A DNA stretch of 64,000 nt from Galeopsis tetrahit (GCA_963675135.1 OY776130.1:18654001-18718000), one strand, 5' to 3'; shown: positions 35,076 to 46,715, numbered from the stretch's first letter. Program-made: numbers and translations. Notes: generated by a model from the sequence alone, not told the origin.

Positions 35076-36030
35076 GGCTACAAAATTAAGGCTACTATTC
35101 GAAAATTTCTAATTTGGAAATTTGAGAAAAAAATTCAAGAAAGCTCAAGTTATATTATACAAAACTTTTCAGTCGACCTTAATAATAAGGGAAAATTATT
35201 GCCAACCAATAACCTTTACAAACTTCTATTCCAGAATAATACAGATATCCAACGTTGTTCGGATATAGAGTTGTTAAAATCTCCTTATTCTTTCAAGAGT
35301 TTTGAGGAAATTAAACTGTTCCATCAAGATGAAGCAAAATATCTTATAGGTAAAATAAATAAAAATGTTTGTATTTTACACTATTTATTTTTGTAAGTTT
35401 ATTTTAAATAACAATACTCTACTTTTTTTTAAGATATCATTGCTTTTGTCGTACGTATACCGTTGATGTTTATGGAAGAGACGTTCAGAAGGTTAAAGTT
35501 GAAGTTGAGGACGAAGGGTAACTTTATCTTTTATCTATTTTATTAATAAACTTAATAAAATGTTAAATTTAACTTTATACTTTAACATTATTAAATAAAT
35601 ATTAAAAAATATTATACAGTCGTACAAGGATGACGTTAACTTTATGGGAGGAACATTTTGAACATTTGTTGGAATACAATAAAAATAATCCAAGCGATCC
35701 CATTATTTTCATCTTAGATTACACTAAGGTCCAACACCAATATAGAGGTAGTTTTTATTTTTAATAATTTACAGTAATTTTCATGCAAATGCGATATTAT
35801 AATTAATGTTATGCTTCAAATTTTTTTAGAGAAATATATTTTGAATTCAATGTTTGCGAGCCGACTATCAACCAATCTTGATATTCCTGAAGTGGATGAT
35901 TTTAGAAACAGGTAATACTATTTTAAATTATTATTCAAACTAGATTTACATTGTTTATCTTAATATATTTATAATAGTTGTTTTTATTTTATTTTAGCTT
36001 TCAATCTAGGAACATTGCAAGGTATTGAGG
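35076..36030 (+). pseudogene. RPA-like single-strand DNA-binding protein of a Helitron, five exons
   Basis: Five exons can be read, all with GT/AG borders: 35076-35349, 35434-35517, 35620-35747, 35830-35911, and from 35998. Exon 1 begins GYKIKATIRKFLIWKF and holds NLYKLLFQNNT, matching the DUF223/RPA1 OB-fold of plant Helitron RPA proteins. Exon 3 carries TLTLWEEHFE and the run NNPSDPIIFILDYTKV; exon 4 has SMFASRLSTN. Exon 2 needs a one-base shift. Near 36030 the frame runs directly into helicase sequence, so the end of RPA and the start of Rep/helicase are both deleted. In Helitrons RPA proteins probably protect single-stranded transposition intermediates. Confidence 0.82.
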
Positions 36031-36632
36031 TTGATGAGAAATATGAGGTTGCAGATTGGAAATTCTAACGACACTAATTCATCTGATGAGATAGCTCAAT
36101 TCTCAGATTGGATTTGAAAGTTGGAGATGGAGAGATTGGAGATAGTGATGAGGGTTTTGCTGATATTGATAATATTCCTGAAGAGAATTTGATCTTAGAT
36201 GCATGTGATCCTGTTGCTGCTATAGTTGACAACATTTACCCATTTGTCTCTGATAACTTTGGTACATATAAGTATTTTGAGGAAAAAACTATACTTGCTC
36301 AAACACATAAAGAAGTTGAAAGCATTAAAGAGACTATGTTGGTGATGATACCTAGTGATACAAGAGAATATTTGAGTTCAGACAGTGTTTGTCCGTCCGA
36401 GTTTAGACCTGGTGGTATGGGACATGTCTTTTCAATTTACTTTCTTAATTCTTTAAAGTGTTTTGGTCTATCACATCATAGATTGGTTCTTAAAATATGT
36501 GTTCCTATAATGTTGCTCAGGAACATTGATCTGAAGTCCGGTTTGTGTAATGGAAGTAGACCGATTGTTACAAGACTAGGAAATCATATCATTGAAACAC
36601 AAATTCTTTTGGGAATGAATGTTGGTAGTAAA
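36031..36632 (+). pseudogene. Helitron helicase, C-terminal part, before the insertion
   Basis: The open part 36108-36632 reads ILAQTHKEVESI, IPSDTREYLSSDSVCPSE, NSLKCFGL, HRLVLKICVPIMLLRNID and GLCNGSRPIVTRLGNHIIE, the conserved C-terminal segment of Pif1-type helicases of plant Helitrons. A one-base deletion near 36112 breaks the link to the helicase sequence at 36034-36110. It stops at NVGSK, where an LTR is inserted; helicase resumes at 41610. The N-terminal Rep nuclease and Walker motifs are absent. Confidence 0.9.
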
Positions 36633-37391
36633 TGTAACACCCCGTCCCAAAAATTTAATATAAATAATGCTTAAATAAACTTAATAAACTAGAATTTAAT
36701 TTTTCGTATTTTTCTCTCCCAATAATAATATTAGAGTGTGTATATTTGCAAAGACTTTGAATTTTTCAGGAAACGGACGAGCATTTTGAGGCGGGTGCAC
36801 TCCTAGCACTCTAAAAGAAATTTTAAATCATAAACACATTAAAGGAAACTTTAACTTCCGTTCGTTGAAAGAAATCAAAATTTCGACGAATTTGAGAGTT
36901 TATCATTTAGAAATCGAATCAAATAAATAAATAAATTTCGTCTCGAAACGTGACGGATCAACAACCAAAAATCCTAAATAATTAATTCCATCGAGTTCAT
37001 AAATTCGATTTAACAAAACCACGATTTTAAAATACGGGTTGGTGATACGAAGGCGTAACATCGAGTGTGAACTAATAACATGATTAATAAACAAAATTAA
37101 GTTACACCAAGCTGAGTTTGTATATATGAGTCGGTGGGTAAAATATAAAAAAATAATAAAATAATAGTAACAATTGTTACGAAGGAAACAAACAGCCTTG
37201 AAAGGTCACCAAGCACCACGTCTCCTCCTCAGGTGTTTCGAAAGAAACAACAACCCTTTCTTCCAACTATTTAAAGCAGCCCTCCCCATTTACTTGTTCT
37301 AAGTCCTTCGATCAAACTAAGCCAAAGCTCTGCAGAAATTTGTGATTAGCTATATACATCCTTCGAATCACTATCCAAGGTAAGAACACCC

Positions 37392-37810
37392 CTCCTCATA
37401 CAAGCCTTCTTGATTAATCTCTCTTAACTCATAAGAGAAGATGGATCGTTTCTATCATTCCGGTAAAACGTAGGAGTCATATCATCATCCAACTCTGACT
37501 TGAGGCGAAACGAATCGGAGAATACTCTATACGATCCAAAAAGAGTAACAACCACCATCTCCTTTCTCTTCCCCTGTTTTTGTTTCTTATTTTCAAGCTT
37601 CTCCTCATACAAGCCTTCTTGATTAATCTCTCTTAACTCATAAGAGAAGATGGATTGTTTCTATCATTCCGGTAAAACGTAGGAGTCGTATCATCATCCA
37701 ACTCTGACTTGAGGCGAAACGAATCGGAGAATACTCTATACGATCCAAAAAGAGTAACAACCACCATCTCCTTTCTCTTCCCCTGTTTTTGTTTCTTATT
37801 TTCAAGCTTC
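37392..37810. repeat. 209 bp tandem duplication inside the LTR
   Basis: 37392-37600 and 37601-37809 are almost identical (a few substitutions, such as GATCG/GATTG and TCATA/TCGTA). The unit starts CTCCTCATACAAGCC and ends at TTTTCAAGCTT. Being so similar, it is a recent change in the LTR. Confidence 0.9.
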
Positions 37811-38395
37811 TGTACCTAACTTTTAGATCATCTCCGTGCAAAAATCATGAAGGGCTCTTGTCCAGTTCGTCATCAATCATCCCTCCGAGCTTCCACGCGA
37901 TTTCAGGCCAAAAATCAGTATCTAAATCAAGAAAACTACACAGGTTTTCAACACAAACCCCTTTACGTGCTATTTGCAAAATTTCGATTACCGTCCTTGA
38001 TTTTCGGTGCTTGAATCTGATGGAATTTGTATTATACATGTTTTGTTATGATAAGGTTATGTGGTAGATGTGTCTTTGTTGTTTGAGAACTAGATTAAGT
38101 ATGCGAAATGACTTTGGAAGTTACAATACAAACTGAAAAATTTATGTTGAAATGCAGTAACTTTAGCAGTCCGTATCTTTTGATAGAAAAATGATTTTGA
38201 CTCAAAACCAAAGAGGTCATGATCTCCATATAGTAGGGAGTTTGAGTGTAAAAAATTACGCAAATTGGTTCAGTATTCTGGGAGTTATTCGATTTTTAAA
38301 GTTAAGGCAGTAAGCTGGAAAATAAAGAAAAACAGGGCATGTTCATTTCAGTTCGAAACTTAGGAGTCGTTTTTACTCGACTTTGACGCACAAAT

Positions 38396-39711
38396 TGTAA
38401 TATCCCGTGTATTTTCCCCTTTTTATTAGTATTAATTATTTTAAATAAATTATAATTCCTTGAAATAAAAATCTTATTAACTACAATTTAATTATGCAAA
38501 CTCTTGCCATTAGAGGGGAAATGAAACACCTTTTCTCTAAACCTCACTGCTCATACAAATGTTATATTGTTGTGTTTCTTAAAAACTGTTTCATACGTTA
38601 TTGACCCTCAATTTTCTCATATGCGTTTTCAATTATGAGAATTAAATTATTGAAGTTATTGATGTTTATAATGATTTCTCATGCACGTTACTTTCAATTC
38701 TCTCATGCAAATTCTTTTGCTTGACTCTCCATTTCCTTTCCACCGTTTATAATATGTGAATTTAAGTTAATGGATTTAATGATTTGTAACAGTAATGTCA
38801 ATTTAATATGCACCTCTTTCATTCCTCAGATGCTATATATATGTATGTTGCTTGGTGGACGGAAATCATAAGATCAATTCATGCAATTGCAAGTCTTTTA
38901 ATTATTATATTGAGTATTGCTTAGGATTCAATTTAGTTTAAAAGAAAAATTCGATCAATTGCTATTCTATGTATCGCACGACTAGACGACAATAATTACG
39001 AGGCTTTAACGTATCACTTTTACGTTCATCTATCGAGGTGGGTTTTTAATTGCTTTATTCTCTACGGTGATTTGTAGAGCTCTAATGCAGTGTTATTCAT
39101 TATTTAATGTTTTAGATAAATGTTCGAGTTAATTGTTTACTATGTGAATTCATTTATATTGTTATGATCTATTGGCAAAGTTTGTATATATTGGCAAAGT
39201 TTGTATATTGGCAAAGTTTGTGGCAAAGTTTATTATCTATTTGCAGGGTTACAATGGCAAGATTGGCAAAGTATATGTGGCAATGTGAATGTTATTTACT
39301 AAGTTGCAATTACTTGATTATTTATTTTTAGCATTAACTATTGAATGACTTAATTCCCATTGAGTGTGCTTGCATGCTCACCCCCAACAATTTACAATTT
39401 CAGGTTAAAGAGTTGGATGACGAGGAGTGGTGATGGGAGACGATGATCTATTTAAAAATAAAAGACTATTTGCACACATGTCTATTAAAATTAAGTTATG
39501 GTTTTTGTTATGGATGTTTTGTTAACAAGTTAGTCGTGAACTTCTTGATTTTATTATAATTGTTTCCGCTGCAATACTTAAAGTAATTTTTATAGCCATT
39601 GCGTCCCTTTATTTTAACGTTATAAATTTAAGATTGAATTTTTAGCACGTTAAAATTAGTTATTTTAACTACTTTTTAAAAGATCAATATTTTTAAATTT
39701 GGGGCGTGACA
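38396..39711. mobile_element. Solo LTR (1316 bp) nested in the larger LTR
   Basis: It begins TGTAATATCCCGTGTATTTT and ends TTTGGGGCGTGACA, with CAAAT duplicated at 38391-38395 and 39712-39716. There is a single LTR only, so it is the product of LTR-LTR recombination. A TATATATATG near 38838 may be its TATA box. Confidence 0.88.
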
Positions 39712-40530
39712 CAAATCTTCACAAACTTTTTATTGCCAATAAACTTGACATAGCTTAGTTTATTTTACTTGAAGAAAGACGCTATTTGGATCATCCGTTT
39801 GACGGGAATAAAATCGCGAACATGGGAGAAAATTCAGTCATTTTATGTCTTTAAACTAGCTAGCAAGGACCAGTTTTGAATTTTTCCTAATTACACTTTT
39901 TGTTCTATTGTCATGCGATTTCAAATGATTTTTATTGACCAAGCAAACTGTGTTAATGAATTTCAGTACGTAGTCGCGATGTTTTATGAACGGCTAGGAC
40001 CGAAATTGATAAATATTATGCGGAAAACACTTTCTTCATTATAAAATCTAAAGAACGAGATTTAACGCCCTCGTTAAATTCTCAAACGACCAAACAAATA
40101 TTTAAATATACTTTACATATTATTCCGATATTTTTTTTGAGCTAAAGAAAGAATGTTTTGCTTTGAAAATAATTATATGCGTTACTACGACCACCTTTAA
40201 AATTATATTAATCAAGGATAAAAGAGATCACTAAAATACGGAAGAACTGTGCTAGGCGAAGTGCGGCCCAAGTCAAAGCTCGGACGATCCCTGCGTTACG
40301 CTTGCTACACTGTTCAAGAAGTTTGTAGCTTTTCTTAAAAGTTAAAGAGGTGGGTGTCACTACTGTATTGCCGATGTAAATGTTATATGGACTGTTGGTG
40401 TATTCTGAATTGAACTAAACAAACATCGACATATAACTAAGAATACAAGAATAAATTATGATATACTTGTTTCATGATATTGTGATATGTGATATATGAC
40501 TTTCGATTTCACGAAGGAGGTGGGAAGTGT

Positions 40531-41010
40531 TTATGGGGATTGCACGTGGTAGGTCGTTGCCAGTGTGGTCCCACTATGATAAAAGACTTTTATAGTCAAC
40601 AGACTTTTGTAGTCAAGGGAGATGATGGGGATTGCACGTGGTAAGTCGTTGCCAGTGTGGTCCCACTATGATAAAAGACTTGTATAGTCAACAGACTTTT
40701 GTAGTCAAGGGAGATGATGGGGATTGCACGTGGTAAGTCGTTGCCAGTGTGGTCCCACTATGATAAAAGACTTTCGTAGTCAACAGACTTTTGTAGTCAA
40801 GATATGTGATGGGGATTGCACGTGGTAAGTTGTTGCCAGTGTTGTCCCCCCTGTGATAAAGGAGATGAGATGATGGGGATTGCACGTGGTAAGTTGTTGC
40901 CAGTGTTGTCCCCCCTATGATAAAGGAGATGAGAATATAATGGTGATATAAAAGGAGACGATTGGGATTACACGTGATAAGTCGTTATCAGTGTCGTCAC
41001 ACAATGGTGA
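40531..41010. repeat. Minisatellite of about 92 bp units
   Basis: The word ATGGGGATTGCACGTGGTA recurs at 40533, 40625, 40717 and 40809 (spacing 92 each), then at 40873 (spacing 64, an internally shortened unit), with one decayed copy near 40960. Units also share CAGTGTGGTCCCACTATGAT and AGACTTTTGTAGTCAAG. It is a tandem array within the LTR, not a CRISPR (no unique spacers). Confidence 0.9.
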
Positions 41011-41609
41011 AGGGAATGACGAGAATTATTATCAATGATATGAATGTGAATGTGAATGCAATATGAATAAGAATTATTTACGATAAAATACTAATAATAA
41101 TTATTTCGGCGTACTGCCAATCTGTATAGCAGCGTGCAAGGATATCCACTGAGATTTTTATCTCACACCCCAAAACTAATATTTTTCAGGTCATGATCGA
41201 GAGGGGCCGGCGTTGCAGCAGGGATGACACGGAGTTCCCCCATATTAATATGCTATAATATATCTATTTGAGACTTATGATAATAAATTGAAATGTGTTA
41301 TGAAAGACGATCTTTATTATTATGTCGAGTGACAAACATTTCTAAAGCAACTCGATGATCATTATGTAAGGTATCTTCAAACCAAATACTGCTTATTATA
41401 TTCTAAATTTTCAAATAAATGGGCCCACACTGCTTCTATTGCAATTTATGACTATCTTTAAATTATTTTCGCTGCAAAACTCTTGTCAATTCACTTATGT
41501 TATTATATTTTAAAAAAAAATTTAGGTTCGGTTTTTCGGTCACTAAGTGGAGACTCGAATTTAGAGTGTTTGAGCCTCAAAGGCTACATTCCGGATTCGG
41601 GGCGTTATA

Positions 41610-41914
41610 GTAAAGTTTTTATCCCGAGAGTGACATTGACTGTTTCGGATGACACTGCTCCCGTAAACTTTCGAAGGAGGCAATTTCCTATTCTATTGTC
41701 TTTTGCAATGCCGATAAACAAAAGCCAAGGTCAGTCTCTTTCCATGGTAGGTGTCTACCTTCCGAAACCCGTGTTCAGACACAGACAGTTGTATGTTGCA
41801 GCCTTTAGAGTTAAGAGCAAAGGTGGATTGAAAATTCTTTGCCTAGATTCAAGTGGAAAAATACGTAAACGTACAACGAATGTTGTCTACAAGGAAGTTT
41901 TCCGAAATTTGTAA
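41610..41914 (+). pseudogene. Helitron helicase, final segment
   Basis: After the GTAAA repeat the frame reads KVFIPRVTLTV, FRRRQFPILLSFAMPINKSQ, GQSL, VGVYLPKPVF, HRQLYVA and RVKSKGGLKIL, ending NVVYKEVFRNL and stop at 41914. This is the conserved tail of Pif1-type Helitron helicases, including the QFPI...INKSQGQ box. LYVAAFRV replaces the usual LYVALSRV. Confidence 0.92.
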
Positions 41915-42124
41915 TGTATTGAATTAGTCTCTTTTATAAATTCATTTTTATAATTCTCTTTTTATCGGTTATTGTATTTTATATAAATGACATAATCTAT
42001 ATCTTATCCTCAAAAAAAAGACATAATCTATATCTCTACAATATTTTATTTTTCATCTTTTAATAGAATAAATTTTTTTAAAAATCTATGTATATTTATT
42101 AATTAATTTATAAATTTTATTTAA

Positions 42125-42153
42125 CCCCGCGTAAAACGCGGGTCTTACACTAG
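42125..42153 (+). terminator. Helitron A 3' hairpin and CTAG end
   Basis: CCCGCG and CGCGGG flank a TAAAA loop (42126-42142), 7 bp before the terminal CTAG. This is the Helitron transposition terminator, and it is shared with the inverted ends at 50679 and 53717. Confidence 0.92.
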
Positions 42154-43250
42154 TATGATTATAAATCTGTGAGTGAGTACAATTCAACTATGTTCAGAGT
42201 CACTTCTCAATTAAAACTATGTGGAGAAAATATTAGTGATGATGGTATGCTTGAAAAGACATTCTTCACATTTTATGATTCTAATGTGATATTGTAACAA
42301 CAATATCGTGAGAAGGGTTTTACTAAATATTCTAAACTAATTTCATGTCTCTTGGTGGCTAATAAAATTAATGAGTTTTTAATGAAAAATAGTATGACAA
42401 CATCAATATATAAGGAAGAATATGGAAATCTATGTCTCGTGGATAGTGTTAGTACACACACTATATTCAACAACAAGAAATTATTCTCACATTTAAAATG
42501 GAGAGAATTTAATGTAAATACAATATCTGGTTGTACAAAAAATAATTGAAGGCTTTGGAAGAGCCATTATTTTATTACCCGGAGGGACAAAATTCATTAT
42601 CAATGATGTCTTATTCTCTGGAAAGTCTCAAAGAAATTTATTGAGTTTTAAAGATATTCGTTTGATTGGATATCATCTTGACACTACTAATGAAGGCAAT
42701 ATTAAGTATTTTAATATTACTACAATTGTTGCAGGAAAGAAATGTATGTTGGAGAAGTTACCCGCTTAATCCTCGAATTTATACGTATTGCATGAGCATA
42801 AGAACAATTGAAATTTATGTCGTAGTAAACCAAGAGGTTACTACCGTATTTAATGTTTGGCACGACCGGTTTGGCCATCTCGATTCCATAATGATGCGAA
42901 AAATTGTAGAAAATTCATGTGAGCAATCATTGAAAAATAGAAAAATGTTATACCCCAATGAATTTTCATGTGCTACTTGTTCACAAGGAAAATTAATTAT
43001 AAGGCCATCACCAGCTAAAGTTGAGCATGAAAATCTTATGTTCTTGGAACGAATTAAAGGGGATATATGCGGACATATACATCCGTCAAGTGGACCATTT
43101 AGATATTTTATGATTTTGATTGATGCATCAACTAAGTGGTCACATGAATGCTTATTGACATCTCGCAATTTAGTTTTTGCAAAGTTAGGAGTACAATTTC
43201 ATGATAACGCAATTAAGAGTATTAGACAATTCTTCTTGAAAAAGATGTGA
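42154..43250 (+). pseudogene. Copia C gag end, protease and integrase N-terminus
   Basis: Gag resumes right after the Helitron (DYKSVSEYNSTMF, SQLKLCGE, REKGF). A stop and frameshifts follow. The protease region reads LCLVDSVSTHTI near 42434, a degenerate form of the usual DSATTHT active site. The integrase zinc domain is in frame 42666-43250: WHDRFGHLD and CATCSQGK, then DICGHIHP and the core start MILIDASTKWSH. After NAIKSIR the frame is lost. Confidence 0.85.
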
Positions 43251-44118
43251 ATTTTCATCTCAGACTTTCAACGTTTATTGTATATCAATTGAAATACATA
43301 CTGAGCATCAGGTTGCTCATGTTCATATATAACAGTCTTGTTGAATCACTTATAAAGCTTATTCAATTGATTGTCCCGACCAATATTGATGAAATATAAA
43401 CTCTCTATTTTACCTTGGGATCATGTTATATTGCATTCAACAGCACTTGTGCGCATCATGCCAACAAGTTATCGTAGCATTTTCCCCGTACAAATGGTTC
43501 AAGGTCAGGAAACAAATATATCCCATCTAGGAACTTTTGGATGTGTTGTATATGTACCGATTGCTCCACCACAACGTACAAAGATGGGTCCCCATAAGAG
43601 AATTAGGGTATATGTTGGGTATGAATCTCCATCTATTATTAAATACTTATAACCATTGACCGGAGATCTATTCACGAAAATGTTTGCTAATTGTCATTTT
43701 GATGAAGACGGTTTTCCCAACATTAAGGAAAAAAGTAAGCAGTTCGAGAGGAATATTTATTGAAATGAATTATCATTGAATTGCATGGATCCTCATACAA
43801 AGTAGTGTGAACTTGAAATTGAAAAGATAATTCATTTGCAAAAGATTGTGAATCAATTATCAGACGCATTTACTAACCTTAAAAGAGTTACAAAATCTTA
43901 TATTCCAGCTGCTAATGCACCTAAAAGAATTGATGTCCCTGAAGGACCATCTTCCATGAAAAATGAGTCTACGGCAAGCTTGAAGCGTGGTAGACCTCTC
44001 GGTTCCAAAGATAAAAATTCTCAAAAAATAAAAGGAGCAAATATTGAGGATGGTCATAATGTGAACATTCCTGTTGAAAAATCTGACATACTACTTAACG
44101 TCCCAGAAAATGATATTT
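43251..44118 (+). pseudogene. Copia C integrase core end and linker
   Basis: Frame 43371-43652 (ILPWDHVILHSTAL, MVQGQETNISHLGTFGC, GPHKRIRVYVGYES) matches the integrase C-terminal GKE-type region and is followed by stops, then frame 43836-44135 with the linker (IVNQLSDAFT, KRGRPLGSKDKN). The catalytic glutamate block is damaged. Confidence 0.8.
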
Positions 44119-45660
44119 CAGGCACCCGAAAATGATGAAATATCGACAAATTATGTCAGAACAAGAGAAAGATGGAACCGAAATGAAATTGACGTCAACA
44201 ATATCTTTACATATAATGTTGCGCTTAATATAATGGAAGATGATGAGGATCATGAACATACATCTATTGATGAATGTAGAAAACCAGATGATTGGCCAAT
44301 GTGAAAAGACGCAATAAATGCAGAATTGCAATCTCTTATTAAACGAAAAGTTTTCGGACCTTTTGTCCGTACACCTAATGGTATAAAATCTGTGGGGCAT
44401 AAATGAGTAATTGTGCGAAAAAGAAATGAGAAAAATGAAATCGTGAGGTATAAAGCCCGGCTTGTCGCACAAAGTTTTACCCAAAAGCTAGGTGTGGATT
44501 ATGAGGAGACTTATTCTCCTGTGGTGGATGCAATAACTTTTCGTTATTTAGTAAGTCTGGCAGTGAAAGAAAAACTTGAAATGCGTCTATTAGATGGCGT
44601 TACAGTCTATTTGTACGGCTCATTAGAGAAAGATAAATATACGACAATCCCCGAGGGATTAAAGGTACCAATAATGAAAAACGAGAATTCTCAAAACATG
44701 TATTCAGTCAAGTTGAGCAAATCCTTATATGGATTAAAGCAACCTGGTTGCATGTGGTACAATTGTTTGATGCATTCTTGATTGGGGGGGGGGGATATAA
44801 CAATGATCATATATACCCTATGTTTTTATTAAAAGATCTTGATGTGAATATGTGATCATTATTGTATATGTTGATGATTTGAATATCATTGAGACTCCTA
44901 CAGAGTTATTAAAGGTCGTGGCTTCCATCAAGAGGGAATTTGAAATGAAGGACTTTGGTAAAATAAAATTTTGTTTGGGTCTTCAAATTGTACACTTTGA
45001 TAACGAGATTTTTGTGCATCAATCCACTTATGTTATGTAAGTGTTGAAACGGTTTTATATGGATAAAACACATCCTTTAAGCATACCTATGGATGTGCGT
45101 TCACTGAATATAGCGAAAGATCAATTTTGACCTCGAGAAGAAGATGAAGAAATGTTTGGTCAAGAAGTACCATATTTGAGTGCAATAGGTGTGCTAATAT
45201 ATCTTGCTAGCAACACAGGGCCTAATATATTATTTGTTGTTAATTTATTAGCAAGATATAATTCTTCTTAACTCATAGGCATTGGAATGGTGTTAAACAT
45301 GTTTTTCGATACCTTAGATGGACAATGGATATGGGTTTATATTTTTCAAACTCATCACAATCTTGTTTAGTTGGTTATGCAGATGCAGGCTACTTATCAG
45401 ACCCGCACAAAGTCCGATCCCAAATAGATTATTTGTTCACATATGGAGATACAACTATTTCATGGCGTTCTGTTAAACAAATTTTAGTTGCTATTTTATC
45501 TAACCAAGTAGAGGTCCTAGCAATTCATGAGGCAAGTTGTGAATTTGTTTGGTTGTGTTCTGTCACACAACATATTTGTGGACAGTGTGGATTAAACTCA
45601 GTGAAAGATAATCCAACTGTGATATATGAAGACAATGCTGCATGTGTAGCCCAGCAAAAA
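44119..45660 (+). pseudogene. Copia C reverse transcriptase and RNase H
   Basis: RT runs in pieces: AELQSLIKRKVFGP, KARLVAQSFTQK.GVDYEETYSPV, LLDGVTVYLYGSLE (the aspartate is kept, the flanks are changed), KSLYGLKQPGCMWY, a G run at 44783-44792 with a frameshift, then IIIVYVDDLNII and FCLGLQI at 44852-45040. After stops, RNase H at 45325-45655: GYADAGYLSD, ISWRSVKQ, VIYEDNAACVAQ. The element is cut at about 45655; no 3' LTR follows. Copia C is therefore truncated 3'. Confidence 0.88.
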
Positions 45661-45692
45661 AATAAAAGGAATTTATCAAAAGTCTGATTTTA

Positions 45693-46715
45693 AAAGGTAC
45701 AAATGGTGAGGCCCGATTTGAGAAGTCGTGGAACATCTTACTTGCACAATACAATGCTTAGGATAACACACGGTTACAAGTTGCATAATCTATAAATGAG
45801 AAATGGACAATTTGATACATGAAGTATGTTTTCACGTTTGGCATGATCAGAAGTATACAACTCGGTGAGAGTGTCAATTATGATATAAAGAATTGTATGA
45901 AGCCCGATTTAAACATATCACAATTTTTTAAGCACTTTGAACAAATGTTGGAGGAAATTAAAGTGTTACAATGAGCTAAAGTGTGAGTTTGATGCACATC
46001 AAAAATACCAAGATTAAAGCTAGAGAATTCACCAATGTTGCGCAAACTTTCTAAGATTTAGACCCTCAATATCTTTGACCTATTTCAAAAGGATTTTGTT
46101 TTGTTTGGAGTCGCCTACATAGATGTAGAATGAAACTCAACAATTATTTGAATATGTTGTTGGGGCAGAGGGTAGGATGGAGAATGGAAAGTGACATTTG
46201 AGCCTAGTACTAAAGACATTTCATGTACCTGCCGAAAATTTGAGACGGTTGGATTGTTTTGTTCACTTGCTATCAAAGTTTATAATGTGATGGACATAAA
46301 AAAAAACTTTTCGATAATTACATATTGAAGAGATGGACAAGGGAAGCTTGGAGTGAAGTGGTATTGTTCATGATTACACGGACAGTGAAGTTGAGGAAGA
46401 TCCTAAGCTAAAAAGTGCATAAAGGTATAGAATATTATGTATGATGCTTATAAGACTAGCAACCGAAGCATCTGTTCACCCATCAACATTCTCTTTGGTG
46501 CGTAAGACGGTGTGTGATCTAAGCAAGCAACTTATGAAAATGTGCTTGACAAAAAAGAGCCAAGACAAAAATAACGATACTATTACTTCATCAGTAGAAC
46601 CTCTTCCATGACAAAATCAAAGGGGTTTCAAGAAGATAGATGGTGGTGAAAGATCAAAACGATACAAGAGTTGGACATAGCATCAACCAAAACAAAAAAA
46701 AAATCACAAACTTAA
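45693..46715 (+). pseudogene. FAR1/FHY3-type (Mutator transposase-derived) pseudogene
   Basis: Scattered over three frames: ARFEKSWNILLAQYN near 45715, INEKWTI.YMKYVFTFGM, KPDLNISQFFKHFEQMLEEI near 45903, DGEWKVTFEPSTKDISCTCRKFE near 46180 (the SWIM zinc-finger cysteines), AIKVYNVMDI, and LKRWTREAW. This order is that of the C-terminal half of FAR1-RELATED SEQUENCE proteins. Many stops and shifts rule out function. It starts directly at the broken end of copia C. Confidence 0.8.

Larger units (their letters stand above)
36633..41609. mobile_element. Probable solo LTR (gypsy-like), 5.0 kb with nested LTR
   Basis: It begins TGTAACACCCCGTCCC and ends GGGGCGTTATA (inverted TATAACGCCCC), the terminus style of chromovirus-type gypsy LTRs. 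GTAAA is duplicated at both sides (36628-36632, 41610-41614), and the helicase frame resumes exactly after removal. No second copy of the terminus, primer site, polypurine tract or pol sequence is seen, so I read it as a solo LTR of about 3.65 kb, enlarged by the inner LTR. A TATA-like TATTTAAAGC lies near 37269. It contains a 209 bp tandem duplication and a minisatellite. Confidence 0.7.
28794..42153 (+). mobile_element. Helitron A, 13.4 kb, rearranged and host to insertions
   Basis: The 5' end is TCTTAATCTTAATCTTATATATTTG, shown here only to its first words TCTTAATC at 28794; it resembles the inverted ends at 57925, 58151 and 59807 (ATATTTGTAAAC then ACATGTGTC). The 3' end is a GC hairpin followed by CTAG at 42150-42153. 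The flanking bases are A (28793) and T (42154), and copia C gag reads on across the gap in frame, proving both borders. Contents: RPA-like exons, the end of a helicase, host exon fragments, internal tandem repeats and two LTRs. No Rep/HUH domain is left, so it is not autonomous. Without the 5 kb LTR insertion it would be about 8.4 kb. Confidence 0.88.

Noticed and set aside
40531..41010. CRISPR-like repeat array
   Set aside because: The whole 92 bp unit repeats, including the would-be spacers, in a plant LTR; it is a minisatellite.
36633..41609. Complete gypsy retrotransposon
   Set aside because: No second terminus, primer site, polypurine tract or pol motif was found in the 3.65 kb of native sequence; a solo LTR fits better.
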